Assembly (NCBI RefSeq): GCF_007990775.1
Contig: NZ_BJXB01000060.1
Span: 1 to 12,504 of the forward strand
Direction: 5' to 3'
Origin: Deinococcus cellulosilyticus NBRC 106333 = KACC 11606
GTDB lineage: Bacteria; Deinococcota; Deinococci; Deinococcales; Deinococcaceae
Length of the DNA stretch: 12,504 nucleotides
This document shows, piece by piece, positions 1 to 9,476 of this stretch. The translations under genes were made by a program, and so were the position numbers. Numbering within the stretch: the first letter of the stretch is position 1; each line of letters opens with the position of its first letter. A model generated the notes under the pieces. It worked only from the letters and a program-made list of their open reading frames with translations. It made no database searches and was not told where the DNA came from.

Positions 1-7
1 ACTGACC

Positions 8-736
8 TCAGCAGATATTGAAGAGACTGGAGGCACGAAAAAAAGATCGAATCAGATCCGGTCTGGATCTGACCTGTCGAAAGCCCAGGTTCCATCCCTG
101 TTTGAGCTCCACCAGGTTTTTCGGACACAAATTCTGAATCCTCATGCGTTTGATCCAGGACCATAACCATTCAATGGGATTAAACTCTGGGGCATAGGGT
201 GGCGTGTGAAAGATGGTGATTCGCTTACCAGTCTCACTTTTCAGGAAGGTCTGCACCAGTTTTGCCCGGTGAATGCGAGCATTGTCCAGCAGGAGGACCA
301 GTGGCCCATCCATGTGACGCAAGAGGTGCTTGAAAAATTTCACCACCTGCACCGCTCGAATGGCATGACTGTAGCATTGTTGATACACCTTGCCACCGAT
401 GGTCATACCGCCAATGGTGGAAAGGTTGTCCCAGTGCCCATGGGTGGGCAACACAGGCGTTTTCCCCTTCTTGGCCCAGGTCATGCCACGCAGTGTTTTC
501 AAACTGGATCCCACTTCATCACACACCACCAAAGTGCCTTGTTCTGCGGCCCTGTGGAGTTCTGGCAGATTCTCCTTGACCCAACGATGAATTTGTTCCT
601 GATTTCTTTCTCTGGATTGAACAGCAGCCTTCTGAGCACTGTAGCCCAGCTGGCGCACCCTTTTACGAAAATGCTCAGGATGGAAACGCAGATTTTGCGT
701 CAGGTAGAGCATTTCTGTCATCCGTCTGCTGGGCAT
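8..736 (-). pseudogene. IS630-family transposase, 5'-truncated
   Basis: This is a DDE transposase of the IS630/Tc1-mariner type. The catalytic triad is visible: D73 (VCDEVG), D151 (LLLDNARIH) and E189 (FNPIEWLW). Residues about 7-35 resemble the second helix-turn-helix of the N-terminal DNA-binding region. At 242 residues it is shorter than typical family members of about 340, and the first HTH is missing. The ATG at 736 is only the first available start; homology seems to begin near position 718. Directly upstream, the DNA becomes the antisense of an IS110 transposase fragment, so the 5' part was lost at a junction around 718-733. No terminal inverted repeat could be paired, and the distal end lies outside the window. 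The catalytic domain looks intact, but the protein is probably inactive without its DNA-binding half. Confidence 0.85.
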
Positions 737-1044
737 TTGCTGGACTGAATCCCCAGATTCAGGAGTCCGGCAAATATCGAGGCCATGCCTCGATCAGCAA
801 GAAAGGCAACAGCAGGCTGAGGAAGGCGGCTTACCAGGCTGCAGTGTGTTCAGTCAAAACGCAAAGTTTCTTTTCAGCTTTCTACAAAAGGCTCAGAGCT
901 AAGGGCAAGCCTGCCAAGGTGGCTCTTGTTGCTCTGGCACATAAAATCCTTTGCACGGCCTTGGCAGTGGTCAAACAGCAGAAAACCTATCGGGAAGATT
1001 TTCATCGCTTGGAACAGGGTTTTCCAGAGGAACCCCTTAAGTGA
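733..1044 (+). pseudogene. IS110-family transposase, C-terminal fragment
   Basis: The frame beginning at 733 reads AFAGLNPQIQESGKYRGH and continues with SISKKGNSRLRKAAYQAA, the hallmark of the C-terminal Tnp (Transposase_20) domain of IS110/IS116/IS902 enzymes. The serine in ESG (codon 766-768) sits where the family's catalytic serine is expected. The reading frame runs about 104 codons to a TGA at 1042-1044, against a usual length near 400, so the N-terminal RuvC-like DEDD domain is absent. Upstream, the same frame enters the antisense of the IS630 gene. The 5' part of the element, where a bridge RNA would be encoded in the IS621 group, is lost. The fragment cannot transpose. Confidence 0.8.
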
Positions 1045-1054
1045 GCAAGCTCAC
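1041..1054. repeat. Perfect 14-bp inverted repeat at an IS-IS junction
   Basis: GTGAGC-AA-GCTCAC is a perfect 6-bp inverted repeat with a 2-nt centre. It contains the stop codon of the IS110 fragment (1042-1044) and that of the convergent IS3 orfA (1051-1053). It lies exactly where two broken IS elements meet, so it may be an IS end, a recombination hot spot or a chance palindrome. Confidence 0.5.
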
Positions 1055-1380
1055 ATTCTGTCACTACGGTATTTCATTTCTTTCGCAAAGAATTTCGCTG
1101 CAGCCTTTAAAATTTCGCGCTCGATTCGCAGCGTTTCGACTTCCTTTTCCAGCTCTCGGATGCGCTTTTCCTGTTCGGTCAGGGCTGGAACGCCTCGCCC
1201 GGTGAAGACAGGGCGGCCCTGTTCCTGCGCTTCCTTATGCTTGCGGATCCAGCGACACAGGATTTGGACGGAAATGCCCAGGTCTTCGGCCACTTTGGTG
1301 GCGATCATCCCGGGCCCTGTGGCCAGCTGGACGGCTTGAAGCTTAAAATCTGTGCTGTATTTGATGGGCGTTTTTCTCAC
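1051..1380 (-). CDS. Orphan IS3-family OrfA (HTH protein)
   Basis: This is the small DNA-binding OrfA of an IS3-family element. The N-terminal half (KYSTDFKLQAVQLA, then VAEDLGISVQILCRWIRKHK) is the HTH_Tnp_1 helix-turn-helix. The C-terminal half (EQEKRIRELEKEVETLRIE) is a leucine-zipper coiled coil, followed by the typical ILKAAAKFFAKE tail. I chose the GTG at 1378-1380 because AGGAGT (1387-1392) lies 6 nt upstream; a TTG at 1407 would add nine residues. OrfA normally runs by -1 frameshift into OrfB, the DDE catalytic subunit, but OrfB is absent: the next bases are the 3' end of the IS110 fragment. The element therefore broke at about 1045-1055, and OrfA alone can bind DNA at most. Confidence 0.8.
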   Translation of the reverse strand: MRKTPIKYSTDFKLQAVQLATGPGMIATKVAEDLGISVQILCRWIRKHKEAQEQGRPVFTGRGVPALTEQEKRIRELEKEVETLRIEREILKAAAKFFAKEMKYRSDRM

Positions 1381-1547
1381 GGTCTGACTCCTATTCTGAC
1401 AGCTCAACCTGGAGTCAACAAAACTGTAGCAAGATCAAGGATCTCGAGGGAGGTGCCAGTCATTTCACAGGAAGTCCTGTGCTTCCACAGGTTTAACCTG
1501 AAACAAGCCTTCTCAGAAAAAATTGTTTCCAGACAACTGTTATACGC

Positions 1548-1568
1548 TACTGATTCAACTCAGTAACT
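1548..1568. promoter_or_regulatory. Candidate parS site, parB-distal copy
   Basis: TACTGA-TTCAAC-TCAGTA is a 6-bp inverted repeat followed by ACT. It matches 19 of 21 bases of the palindrome upstream of parA (3619-3639, TACTGA-GCCAAC-TCAGTA). It lies about 85 bp beyond the parB stop and is not followed by a T-tract, so it is unlikely to be a terminator. A repeated palindrome on both sides of a partition operon suggests a ParB-binding centromere site or shared operator. Binding is inferred. Confidence 0.5.
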
Positions 1569-1610
1569 GCTACAGGCCACTCCACGGGAGACCCGGATCT
1601 GGAGCCAGAA

Positions 1611-1644
1611 CCAGACAAAGAAGAGAAAGGCTACACCTTTCTCT
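1611..1644 (-). terminator. Rho-independent terminator of parAB
   Basis: On the minus strand, 10 nt after the parB stop, a 9-bp perfect stem (AGAGAAAGG / CCTTTCTCT, 1622-1644) with a 5-nt loop is followed by the T-rich run TCTTTGTCT. The stem is only moderately GC-rich, but the position is right for ending the parAB transcript. Confidence 0.55.
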
Positions 1645-1653
1645 CTCCCCCAT

Positions 1654-2571
1654 TTACTGGTACTTTGCAAGCATGTCCTCGATTTTGCCTATCAGGGATT
1701 CCAGGACCACCCGATCTTCTGGGGGCACTTTTTTCCAGATCTTCTTGTAGTTGTCCTGAATGAGGGTCCCTACGGTCTTTTGTTTACCGGCTGTGGGCTT
1801 TGTCAGCTTCTGAATGAATGTTTTCAGGTCGTTGACCGTGATGCCAGGGTGTTGCAGGGCATGCTCCATGGCCTTTTGCCTGTGGGTGTCGTCCTTGATG
1901 CGGGCAAGCAGCTGGCAGTGGGTGAAAGGAAGCAGGTTGTCGTTCAGCAGTTGCTGCACTTCCACCGGGTAACTCAGGGTCGGAAGGCGGGTGGTCACGA
2001 ACGTCACAAAAGAAGGGAGTCCCACCTCATCAAAGAGAAACTCAATTTGTGCGATCTGCAGCTGGGCTTCTTCGGTGTCCCGGGCATTGTACAGCTGGTT
2101 GAGATGAGCAGCAATGTCTTCCCGCGGTTTTTGCAGCTCTGCAGAAAGCAACAGGGTTCCCCCAATCGCCTCTTCATATGCGTTGGGATTGGACCGCTGG
2201 AAGTTCTCAATCAGGCTGATGGTGACTTCATCTTTTTCGTTGACCACATCATCCAGCACCGCAGCCAGAATCTGTGCCTTTCCGAGGTCCTCGTGGGCCT
2301 GAAGTCGCCTCTCCCCTGCAATCAGTCGGTAGGTGCCGTCCGCTTTGGTCTTCACCAGCACCGGCGTTCGCAGGCCGTGCTTCTCGATGCTCCTGGCCAG
2401 GGACTCGCGGGCTTTCTTGTCGAAGCTGCGGCGGTGCTGCACCGGGCTGCGTTCAATTCTGGTCAAATCAATGTGGATGATTTTCATGTTGTGCTGCAAA
2501 ATGCGGTCCTTCTGGCTGCTGGTGATGTTCTTACCGCCAGACTGCTGATTGAGACGGCTGATCAAACTCAC
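1654..2571 (-). CDS. parB: ParB/RepB/Spo0J-family partition protein
   Basis: This is the centromere-binding protein of the partition system; it loads at parS, spreads as a CTP-dependent clamp and stimulates ParA. The N-terminal ParB/Srx domain is clear: SPVQHRRSFDKKARESLARS at about 42-61, the GERR motif at 86-89 (IAGERRLQAHEDLGKAQ), and LIENFQRSNPNAYEEA at about 120-135, which carries the ENxxR nucleotide-contact motif (E122, N123, R126). A helical DNA-binding region follows (REDIAAHLNQLYN; LPFTHCQLLARIKDD). At 305 residues the length is normal for the family. The start is GTG at 2571, overlapping the parA stop by 4 bp, with AGGGGGT (2578-2584) 6 nt upstream, so the two genes are translationally coupled. 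A hairpin follows the stop. No typical chromosomal parS (TGTTTCACGTGAAACA) was seen; the nearby repeated palindrome is the better candidate partner. Confidence 0.93.
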   Translation of the reverse strand: MSLISRLNQQSGGKNITSSQKDRILQHNMKIIHIDLTRIERSPVQHRRSFDKKARESLARSIEKHGLRTPVLVKTKADGTYRLIAGERRLQAHEDLGKAQILAAVLDDVVNEKDEVTISLIENFQRSNPNAYEEAIGGTLLLSAELQKPREDIAAHLNQLYNARDTEEAQLQIAQIEFLFDEVGLPSFVTFVTTRLPTLSYPVEVQQLLNDNLLPFTHCQLLARIKDDTHRQKAMEHALQHPGITVNDLKTFIQKLTKPTAGKQKTVGTLIQDNYKKIWKKVPPEDRVVLESLIGKIEDMLAKYQ

Positions 2572-3551
2572 AGGGTCACCCCCTGCTCTGCACCCACCTG
2601 CAGTTGACCGAGCACAAACTCCGCCATCTGCTGCAGTTCCTCCTGGGCTTCTTTCAGGCCGTGGATTTTGGTTTTGCGTTCCAGGCTCGTCACCGGTTGC
2701 ATCATGTACGAGGCGGCCTCATACACCGTTTCACGCCTGCGGATCCCTTCTGAGAAAAGGGGCACGCCGAGTTCCTCGATGCGGGCACGGAGTTCCCCTT
2801 GGAAGTGCACATTCATGGTGCTGGTCGGGTTGAGGTTGGTAAGCAGGTACATGCTGACTTTCAGCCCGGGGTTCAGGGGGTTGATGCGGTCAATCAGGCT
2901 GTTGAGGGTCACCAGGCTGGTGTGGCCTTTGACGGTCGGCATCACCGGGCAGATGATGGAATCCGCGGCAATGCACGCCTGCTGAGAGAGTTTCGCTCCA
3001 CTGGGCGAAGCATCAATGAACACAAAGTCGTACTGGTGTTCTCTGGCAACGTCTCTCAGGGCATTGCGGAACTGGAAGATCTCCGGGGTGGCCAGACGGT
3101 CCTCAATATCCACCAGGTTCAGGTTCGCCGGGATCAGGTCAAAACCATGCGCATTGTACTGCGGGTGCACCTCCAGGGGCTTGCGATCCAGCATGGTGGG
3201 GAGCACCGTGTGCTCTCTGGGGACGTCTCCGAACCCCAGCCATTCGCTGAGGTTCGCCTGGCTGTCGAGGTCCACCGCCAGGACCTTGAAGCCCATCTTG
3301 GAGAGCTGGTAACTGAGTTCGCGGACTGTGGTGGTTTTGGCGGACCCACCGGCGTGGTTGAACAGGGTGTGGATGGACATGGGGCTTGACTCCTTTGCCC
3401 GCTGCAACAAAAGCAGGTCTTTGATGGGCACCACAGCGGCAATCTTTTGTCTGTGCTGCGTCACAATCAAGCGACGTCCCGACTGGACTTCGGTGAGGGC
3501 CTGGGCAAGGCCTTCCCTGAGGGCCCGGACGTTGATTTCTCTGGCAGCCAT
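2568..3551 (-). CDS. parA: ParA partition ATPase with fused N-terminal Phd/YefM-like domain
   Basis: Residues about 58-327 are a ParA/MinD-type ATPase that moves replicon copies by forming dynamic patterns on the nucleoid. Visible motifs are a deviant Walker A at 67-74 (AGGSAKTT, K72), Walker A' at 94-100 (DLDSQAN) and Walker B at 176-180 (FVFID). The signature lysine of the usual KGGxxKT is Ala67 here. Residues about 4-50 form a separate domain (EINVRALREGLAQALTEVQ, then VTQHRQKIAAVVPIKDL) that reads like a Phd/YefM antitoxin, a DNA-binding autorepressor fold; no toxin gene is adjacent. Plasmid type Ia ParAs carry another N-terminal DNA-binding domain for autoregulation, so a similar role is plausible. 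The ATG at 3551 has no Shine-Dalgarno but sits 6 nt after a -10-like box. A strong internal start at Met58 (3380) could yield ParA alone. The gene overlaps parB by 4 bp and lies 113 bp downstream of the SNF2 gene. Confidence 0.92.
   Translation of the reverse strand: MAAREINVRALREGLAQALTEVQSGRRLIVTQHRQKIAAVVPIKDLLLLQRAKESSPMSIHTLFNHAGGSAKTTTVRELSYQLSKMGFKVLAVDLDSQANLSEWLGFGDVPREHTVLPTMLDRKPLEVHPQYNAHGFDLIPANLNLVDIEDRLATPEIFQFRNALRDVAREHQYDFVFIDASPSGAKLSQQACIAADSIICPVMPTVKGHTSLVTLNSLIDRINPLNPGLKVSMYLLTNLNPTSTMNVHFQGELRARIEELGVPLFSEGIRRRETVYEAASYMMQPVTSLERKTKIHGLKEAQEELQQMAEFVLGQLQVGAEQGVTL
3378..3396 (-). promoter_or_regulatory. Internal ribosome-binding site and ATG for short ParA
   Basis: AAAGGAGT (rc of 3389-3396) lies 8 nt before an in-frame ATG (3378-3380) coding Met58, exactly where the ParA ATPase domain begins (MSIHTLFNHAGG). 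This is the better Shine-Dalgarno of the two parA starts. Either two products are made, or the true gene is short ParA preceded by a Phd-like ORF in the same frame without a stop. Confidence 0.6.
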
Positions 3552-3557
3552 GAGTGC

Positions 3558-3586
3558 AGTCTAGGATTTGTGTACGCAAATTGCAA
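3558..3586 (-). promoter_or_regulatory. Promoter for leaderless parA transcript
   Basis: On the minus strand TTGCAA (3581-3586) is separated by exactly 17 bp from TAGACT (3558-3563), each matching 4 of 6 consensus bases. Only 6 nt separate the -10 box from the ATG at 3551, so transcription would start at or next to the start codon. No Shine-Dalgarno precedes that ATG. Leaderless mRNAs with this arrangement are common in Deinococcus. Confidence 0.5.
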
Positions 3587-3614
3587 GAATCATCGATAAC
3601 AAACAGAAAAGACA

Positions 3615-3640
3615 AAGTTACTGAGCCAACTCAGTAACTT
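3615..3640. promoter_or_regulatory. Candidate parS/operator palindrome upstream of parA
   Basis: AAGTTACTGAG-CCAA-CTCAGTAACTT is a perfect 11-bp inverted repeat with a 4-nt centre. It lies 29 bp upstream of the putative parA -35 box and 25 bp beyond the snf2 stop. Its 21-base core recurs beyond parB at 1548-1568 with two central mismatches. On the minus strand it is followed by TGTCTTTTCTGTTTG, so it could also terminate snf2 transcription. The second copy has no T-tract, which favours a protein-binding site; both roles may coexist. Confidence 0.6.
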
Positions 3641-3664
3641 AAAAACATGGCGAACAATCCTGTT

Positions 3665-7123
<3,459 letters not shown>

Positions 7124-7525
7124 TTACCCCTCCTCTGGAAAAAGAAACAAGAAGCTTGAGCACAGGGACATGGTTCTTTCAGCTTACAGGATGTGCCGGT
7201 CTTACCCTGTCCATTCCTTGCGGACAGGTGTCCATGGTTCCATGCCTCTGGAAGGGTGCAAAGCGGATTGGCATTCCGGGCCTTCAATACCCCTTCCCGG
7301 AGGGCAGACGTTCTCAAATACACTGCAGGTGAACCAGATCCTCCTTTGTCGAGGGAATTCTTTTCCTGATTCACCTTCAGGACCTGGCAGAAGCACACGG
7401 GTCACTTGGTGGATTCCAGCTTTTTCAAGTGGTGGAGCTGCAAGGTTTCTGTGCCTTTCTGTGGCTGGTCAGAAGAGAGGGTGACCACCGGACCACTTGC
7501 TAGATGAGGCAGAGGGATTCAGCTT
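7124..7525. other. Non-coding stretch upstream of snf2
   Basis: About 400 bp between the snf2 start and the origin-like region. Short open frames exist on both strands, but none has a recognisable domain, a good ribosome-binding site or a protein-like composition. It presumably holds the snf2 promoter; I could not identify a convincing -35/-10 pair. Confidence 0.4.
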
Positions 7526-7558
7526 GGGGGAGGGCAGTCTTTTCGGTGCCCTTCCCCC
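7526..7558. repeat. GC-rich hairpin beside the iteron array
   Basis: GGGGGAGGGCA (7526-7536) pairs with TGCCCTTCCCCC (7547-7558), leaving one bulged base and a 10-nt loop. It ends 3 bp before the first iteron. Neither strand has a T-tract after it, so it is a weak candidate for a terminator; a boundary or single-strand structure of the origin is possible. Confidence 0.55.
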
Positions 7559-7561
7559 TTA

Positions 7562-7958
7562 CCGATTAACCTGTGGGGTTTAGAACCATCCTTTACCGAT
7601 TAACCTGTGGAGTTGACCGATCGCCTGCGTCAAAAAAAGCCCATGAAATCGACTTTTTTGCCTGCATGTGTGCTCAAAAACCCTGCTACCGATTAACCTG
7701 TGGAGAATGCCTCCCGAAGTACCGATTAACCTGTGGAATTTCGAGAGTTTTTGAGCAGATTGTGCCCCTCTCGCTACCGATTAACCTGTGGGGTTTTCAC
7801 CGATTAACCTGTGGGGTTCTGGATCCACAACCCCGATTAACCTGTGGGGTTTTCTCCTGGACCACCGATTAACCTGCGGAGAAACAGGGCAAAAAGCCCG
7901 ATTAACCTGTGGAATTTCTACCGATTAACCTGTGGAATTTCTACCGATTAACCTGTGG
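7562..7958 (+). repeat. Iteron array, 11 copies of CCGATTAACCTGTGG
   Basis: Eleven direct copies of the 15-mer CCGATTAACCTGTGG start at 7562, 7596, 7689, 7722, 7777, 7800, 7833, 7865, 7898, 7921 and 7944. Ten are identical; the copy at 7865 has CGG for TGG at its end. Start-to-start distances are 34, 93, 33, 55, 23, 33, 32, 33, 23 and 23 bp: all but the 93 are close to multiples of 11, so most copies face the same side of the helix. Many are followed by A/G-A/G-TTT. They lie in front of an AT-rich stretch and a rep-like gene, the usual layout of iteron plasmid origins. The TGTGGA end loosely resembles part of a DnaA box, but no full TTATCCACA was found. Confidence 0.85.
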
Positions 7959-8092
7959 AATTTCGCCGTTTTTTGCCTTCCTGGATTCAACTCTTCCGGT
8001 CCCTTTGATGATGTCATTCAGTAGTTATCATCTTTTTTCTTTTTTCAATAACAGAAAGAACATCATCAGTGAATCCGGTAGAATCAAAGTCG
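7959..8092 (+). promoter_or_regulatory. AT-rich origin segment and rep promoter
   Basis: This stretch between the last iteron and the rep-like ATG contains a T-rich run (TTATCATCTTTTTTCTTTTT, 8025-8044), a plausible DNA-unwinding element. TAGAAT (8079-8084), five of six bases of a -10 consensus, lies 8 nt before the ATG at 8093, and no Shine-Dalgarno is present, so a leaderless transcript is likely. No good -35 box was seen. Confidence 0.45.
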
Positions 8093-8256
8093 ATGAGCAA
8101 ACGGCCTGTCAAAGCCCTGTCCAAACCGGTCAAATTGCATTTCCACGAGATGAACCTGCAACGCCTGTGCCTGATCAGCATCCAGCGTCAGATTGACAAG
8201 CAGAAAGACCACTCCTGGAAGATCGTCCATGAAACCGAGGGCGACGAACCTTACAC
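8093..8256 (+). pseudogene. Plasmid replication initiator (RepA-like), N-terminal fragment
   Basis: About 54 codons from ATG 8093 read MSKRPVKALSKPVKLHFHEM, then NLQRLCLISIQRQI, HSWKIVHETEGDEPYTV. The LISIQ...SW...D pattern resembles the N-terminus of replication initiator protein A (COG5534-like) proteins of plasmids, and the position right after an iteron array supports this. An IS3-family element begins at 8257 and cuts the gene; in-frame translation continues into the IS to a stop at 8330-8332. A GTG at 8069 is an alternative start. The missing DNA-binding winged-helix part is not on the far side of the IS, so the gene is dead. The family call rests on a short stretch and context. Confidence 0.5.
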
Positions 8257-8279
8257 GGTAATGCGTCAAAAAAGGCTTC
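8257..8279 (+). repeat. IS3-family terminal inverted repeat, orfB end
   Basis: GGTAATGCGTCAAAAAAGG plus CTTC; pairs with 9477-9499, with mismatches at positions 14 and 19 of the repeat. Confidence 0.8.
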
Positions 8280-9132
8280 AAGCCGATAAGAGAATTTTAC
8301 CTTCTTCTGCTGCAACCTGCAGCGGAGTCTGATACCCCAACGCAGCATGAAGCCGCTCAGTGTTGTACCACAGCTGAAATTTCTGAAGCAGGGCTTTCAG
8401 TTCTGCCAGATCCTGTGGATCATGTCGAAAGACCATTTCGTACTTCAAAGTCCGGTTGAGCCGCTCCAGAAGGCCCATCCCACCCTTTTGGGAGGTCCTA
8501 CACCGCACCCAGCTCCCCAACTCCTGACAATGGGCCTGGAAAGGGGCACTGGTGAAGTCTGAGCCACCATCACTCTGGATCAGAAATTGATCGACTGATA
8601 CGTACTTCTTTAGCTCCTGGATTCCAGCTTTGAGGCTCTGTAAAGCATTCCAGCTGGACAGCTGCGGAAAAGCTAACGTGGCCAGACACAAGCGGGTTTT
8701 GACGTCCAGGACCTGATAGACCCACACTTTGCCTTCTTTGGGGAGTTGAACCATGGTGGCATCGATCTGCACCCTACGCCCTGGTGGCCACTTGCTCTCC
8801 GGCAAGGTTTCGACTCTGGGTTTTCTGCGTTTCCGGTGTGGAGCGGGATTTAACTTTTGCTGTTTCAGAAAGTCTCGAATCCACCGCTGGCCCACCGGGA
8901 GCCCGGCTTTGACGGCCTGCTGATACAGCTTGCGGTAACCAAAGGTGGGGTGCTGCTCTACCAGATGCAGGACCTGTTTACTGCGTGCTTTTTCTTGCTG
9001 TTGCTGGGTTTTGTGTTGCTGTTCCCGATGTAGAAAATCCCTGAGCCGGTGGTACGCCACTTCAGCCAGCTGGGCAAAGCGTCGTAAGGTCAACTGGGGG
9101 TAAGTGGCGTACAGGGCTGCGATTTCCCCCAC
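8278..9132 (-). CDS. IS3-family transposase OrfB (DDE integrase core)
   Basis: This is the catalytic subunit of the IS3-family transposase, made as an OrfAB fusion by frameshifting. The N-terminal HTH_21-like region (HPTFGYRKLYQQAVKAG at about 61-77) is followed by the rve integrase core with D124 (VQIDATMV), D188 (IQSDGG) and E223 (LLERLNRTLK), the D,D-35-E pattern. The C-terminus WYNTERLHAALGYQTPLQ is characteristic of OrfB. The GTG at 9132 is merely the first codon available in this frame; translation most likely enters from OrfA by a -1 slip upstream, since the frame is open back to the A8 run. All catalytic residues are present, so it is probably functional. Confidence 0.92.
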   Translation of the reverse strand: MGEIAALYATYPQLTLRRFAQLAEVAYHRLRDFLHREQQHKTQQQQEKARSKQVLHLVEQHPTFGYRKLYQQAVKAGLPVGQRWIRDFLKQQKLNPAPHRKRRKPRVETLPESKWPPGRRVQIDATMVQLPKEGKVWVYQVLDVKTRLCLATLAFPQLSSWNALQSLKAGIQELKKYVSVDQFLIQSDGGSDFTSAPFQAHCQELGSWVRCRTSQKGGMGLLERLNRTLKYEMVFRHDPQDLAELKALLQKFQLWYNTERLHAALGYQTPLQVAAEEGKILLSA

Positions 9133-9134
9133 TT

Positions 9135-9419
9135 TCAGAGCCCTCTGATTTTTTTTGCAATATCCAATGCCAGTTCCTTTTCAGCTAGCAGTCGTTTCAG
9201 ACGGTCATTCTCGTTCTGCAAAGCTGCACTGGGACTTTCATTTTTGTTGGACAGGGCATTCATGCCCCCCTGCAAAAATTGTTCCTTCCACTTGTATACC
9301 AGTGGCTCACTGACTTCATAGCGCCTGGCGATGCTGGCCACTGATTCTTCGCCCTTGAGGACTTCCAGGACGATAGTTTGCTTGAGGTCTGCGGGCCAGT
9401 TTTTGCGTTGTTTTCCCAT
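9135..9419 (-). CDS. IS3-family OrfA (HTH protein)
   Basis: This 94-residue DNA-binding subunit begins at ATG 9419 with GGAGG (9427-9431) 7 nt upstream. The HTH lies at about 26-48 (SVASIARRYEVSEPLVYKWK), followed by a heptad-rich zipper (ALQNENDRLKRLLAEKELAL). It recognises the terminal repeats and, through the frameshift at A8, becomes the N-terminus of the OrfAB transposase. It is unrelated in detail to the orphan OrfA at 1051-1380: the sequences differ throughout, so these are two different IS3-family elements. The gene is intact. Confidence 0.9.
   Translation of the reverse strand: MGKQRKNWPADLKQTIVLEVLKGEESVASIARRYEVSEPLVYKWKEQFLQGGMNALSNKNESPSAALQNENDRLKRLLAEKELALDIAKKIRGL
9149..9156 (-). 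other. Programmed -1 frameshift site (A8)
   Basis: On the minus strand a run of eight A (GCAAAAAAAATCAG) lies near the end of orfA. Slipping back by one base changes reading from AKKIRGL-stop to AKKNQRALKVGEIAALY, which joins OrfA in frame to OrfB. Poly-A slippery runs at this place are standard for IS3-family OrfAB production. Confidence 0.75.
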
Positions 9420-9476
9420 GAAAGTGCCTCCAGTAGGTCATTCCTGTCGATTTCTCTTCAGGTTAGGCCATTTTTG

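Noticed and set aside
206..748. A 180-codon plus-strand frame
   Set aside because: Antisense of the IS630 transposase, which has a full DDE triad.
1780..2607. A 275-codon plus-strand frame
   Set aside because: Antisense of parB; no recognisable domain and the opposite strand has GERR and ENxxR motifs.
2799..3389. A 196-codon plus-strand frame
   Set aside because: Antisense of parA, which shows Walker motifs.
7526..7558. The GC-rich hairpin as a Rho-independent terminator
   Set aside because: No T-tract follows on either strand; kept only as a structural repeat.
7562..7958. Repeat array as a CRISPR
   Set aside because: The repeats are only 15 bp with irregular gaps of 8 to 78 bp, no cas genes are near, and the layout fits iterons.
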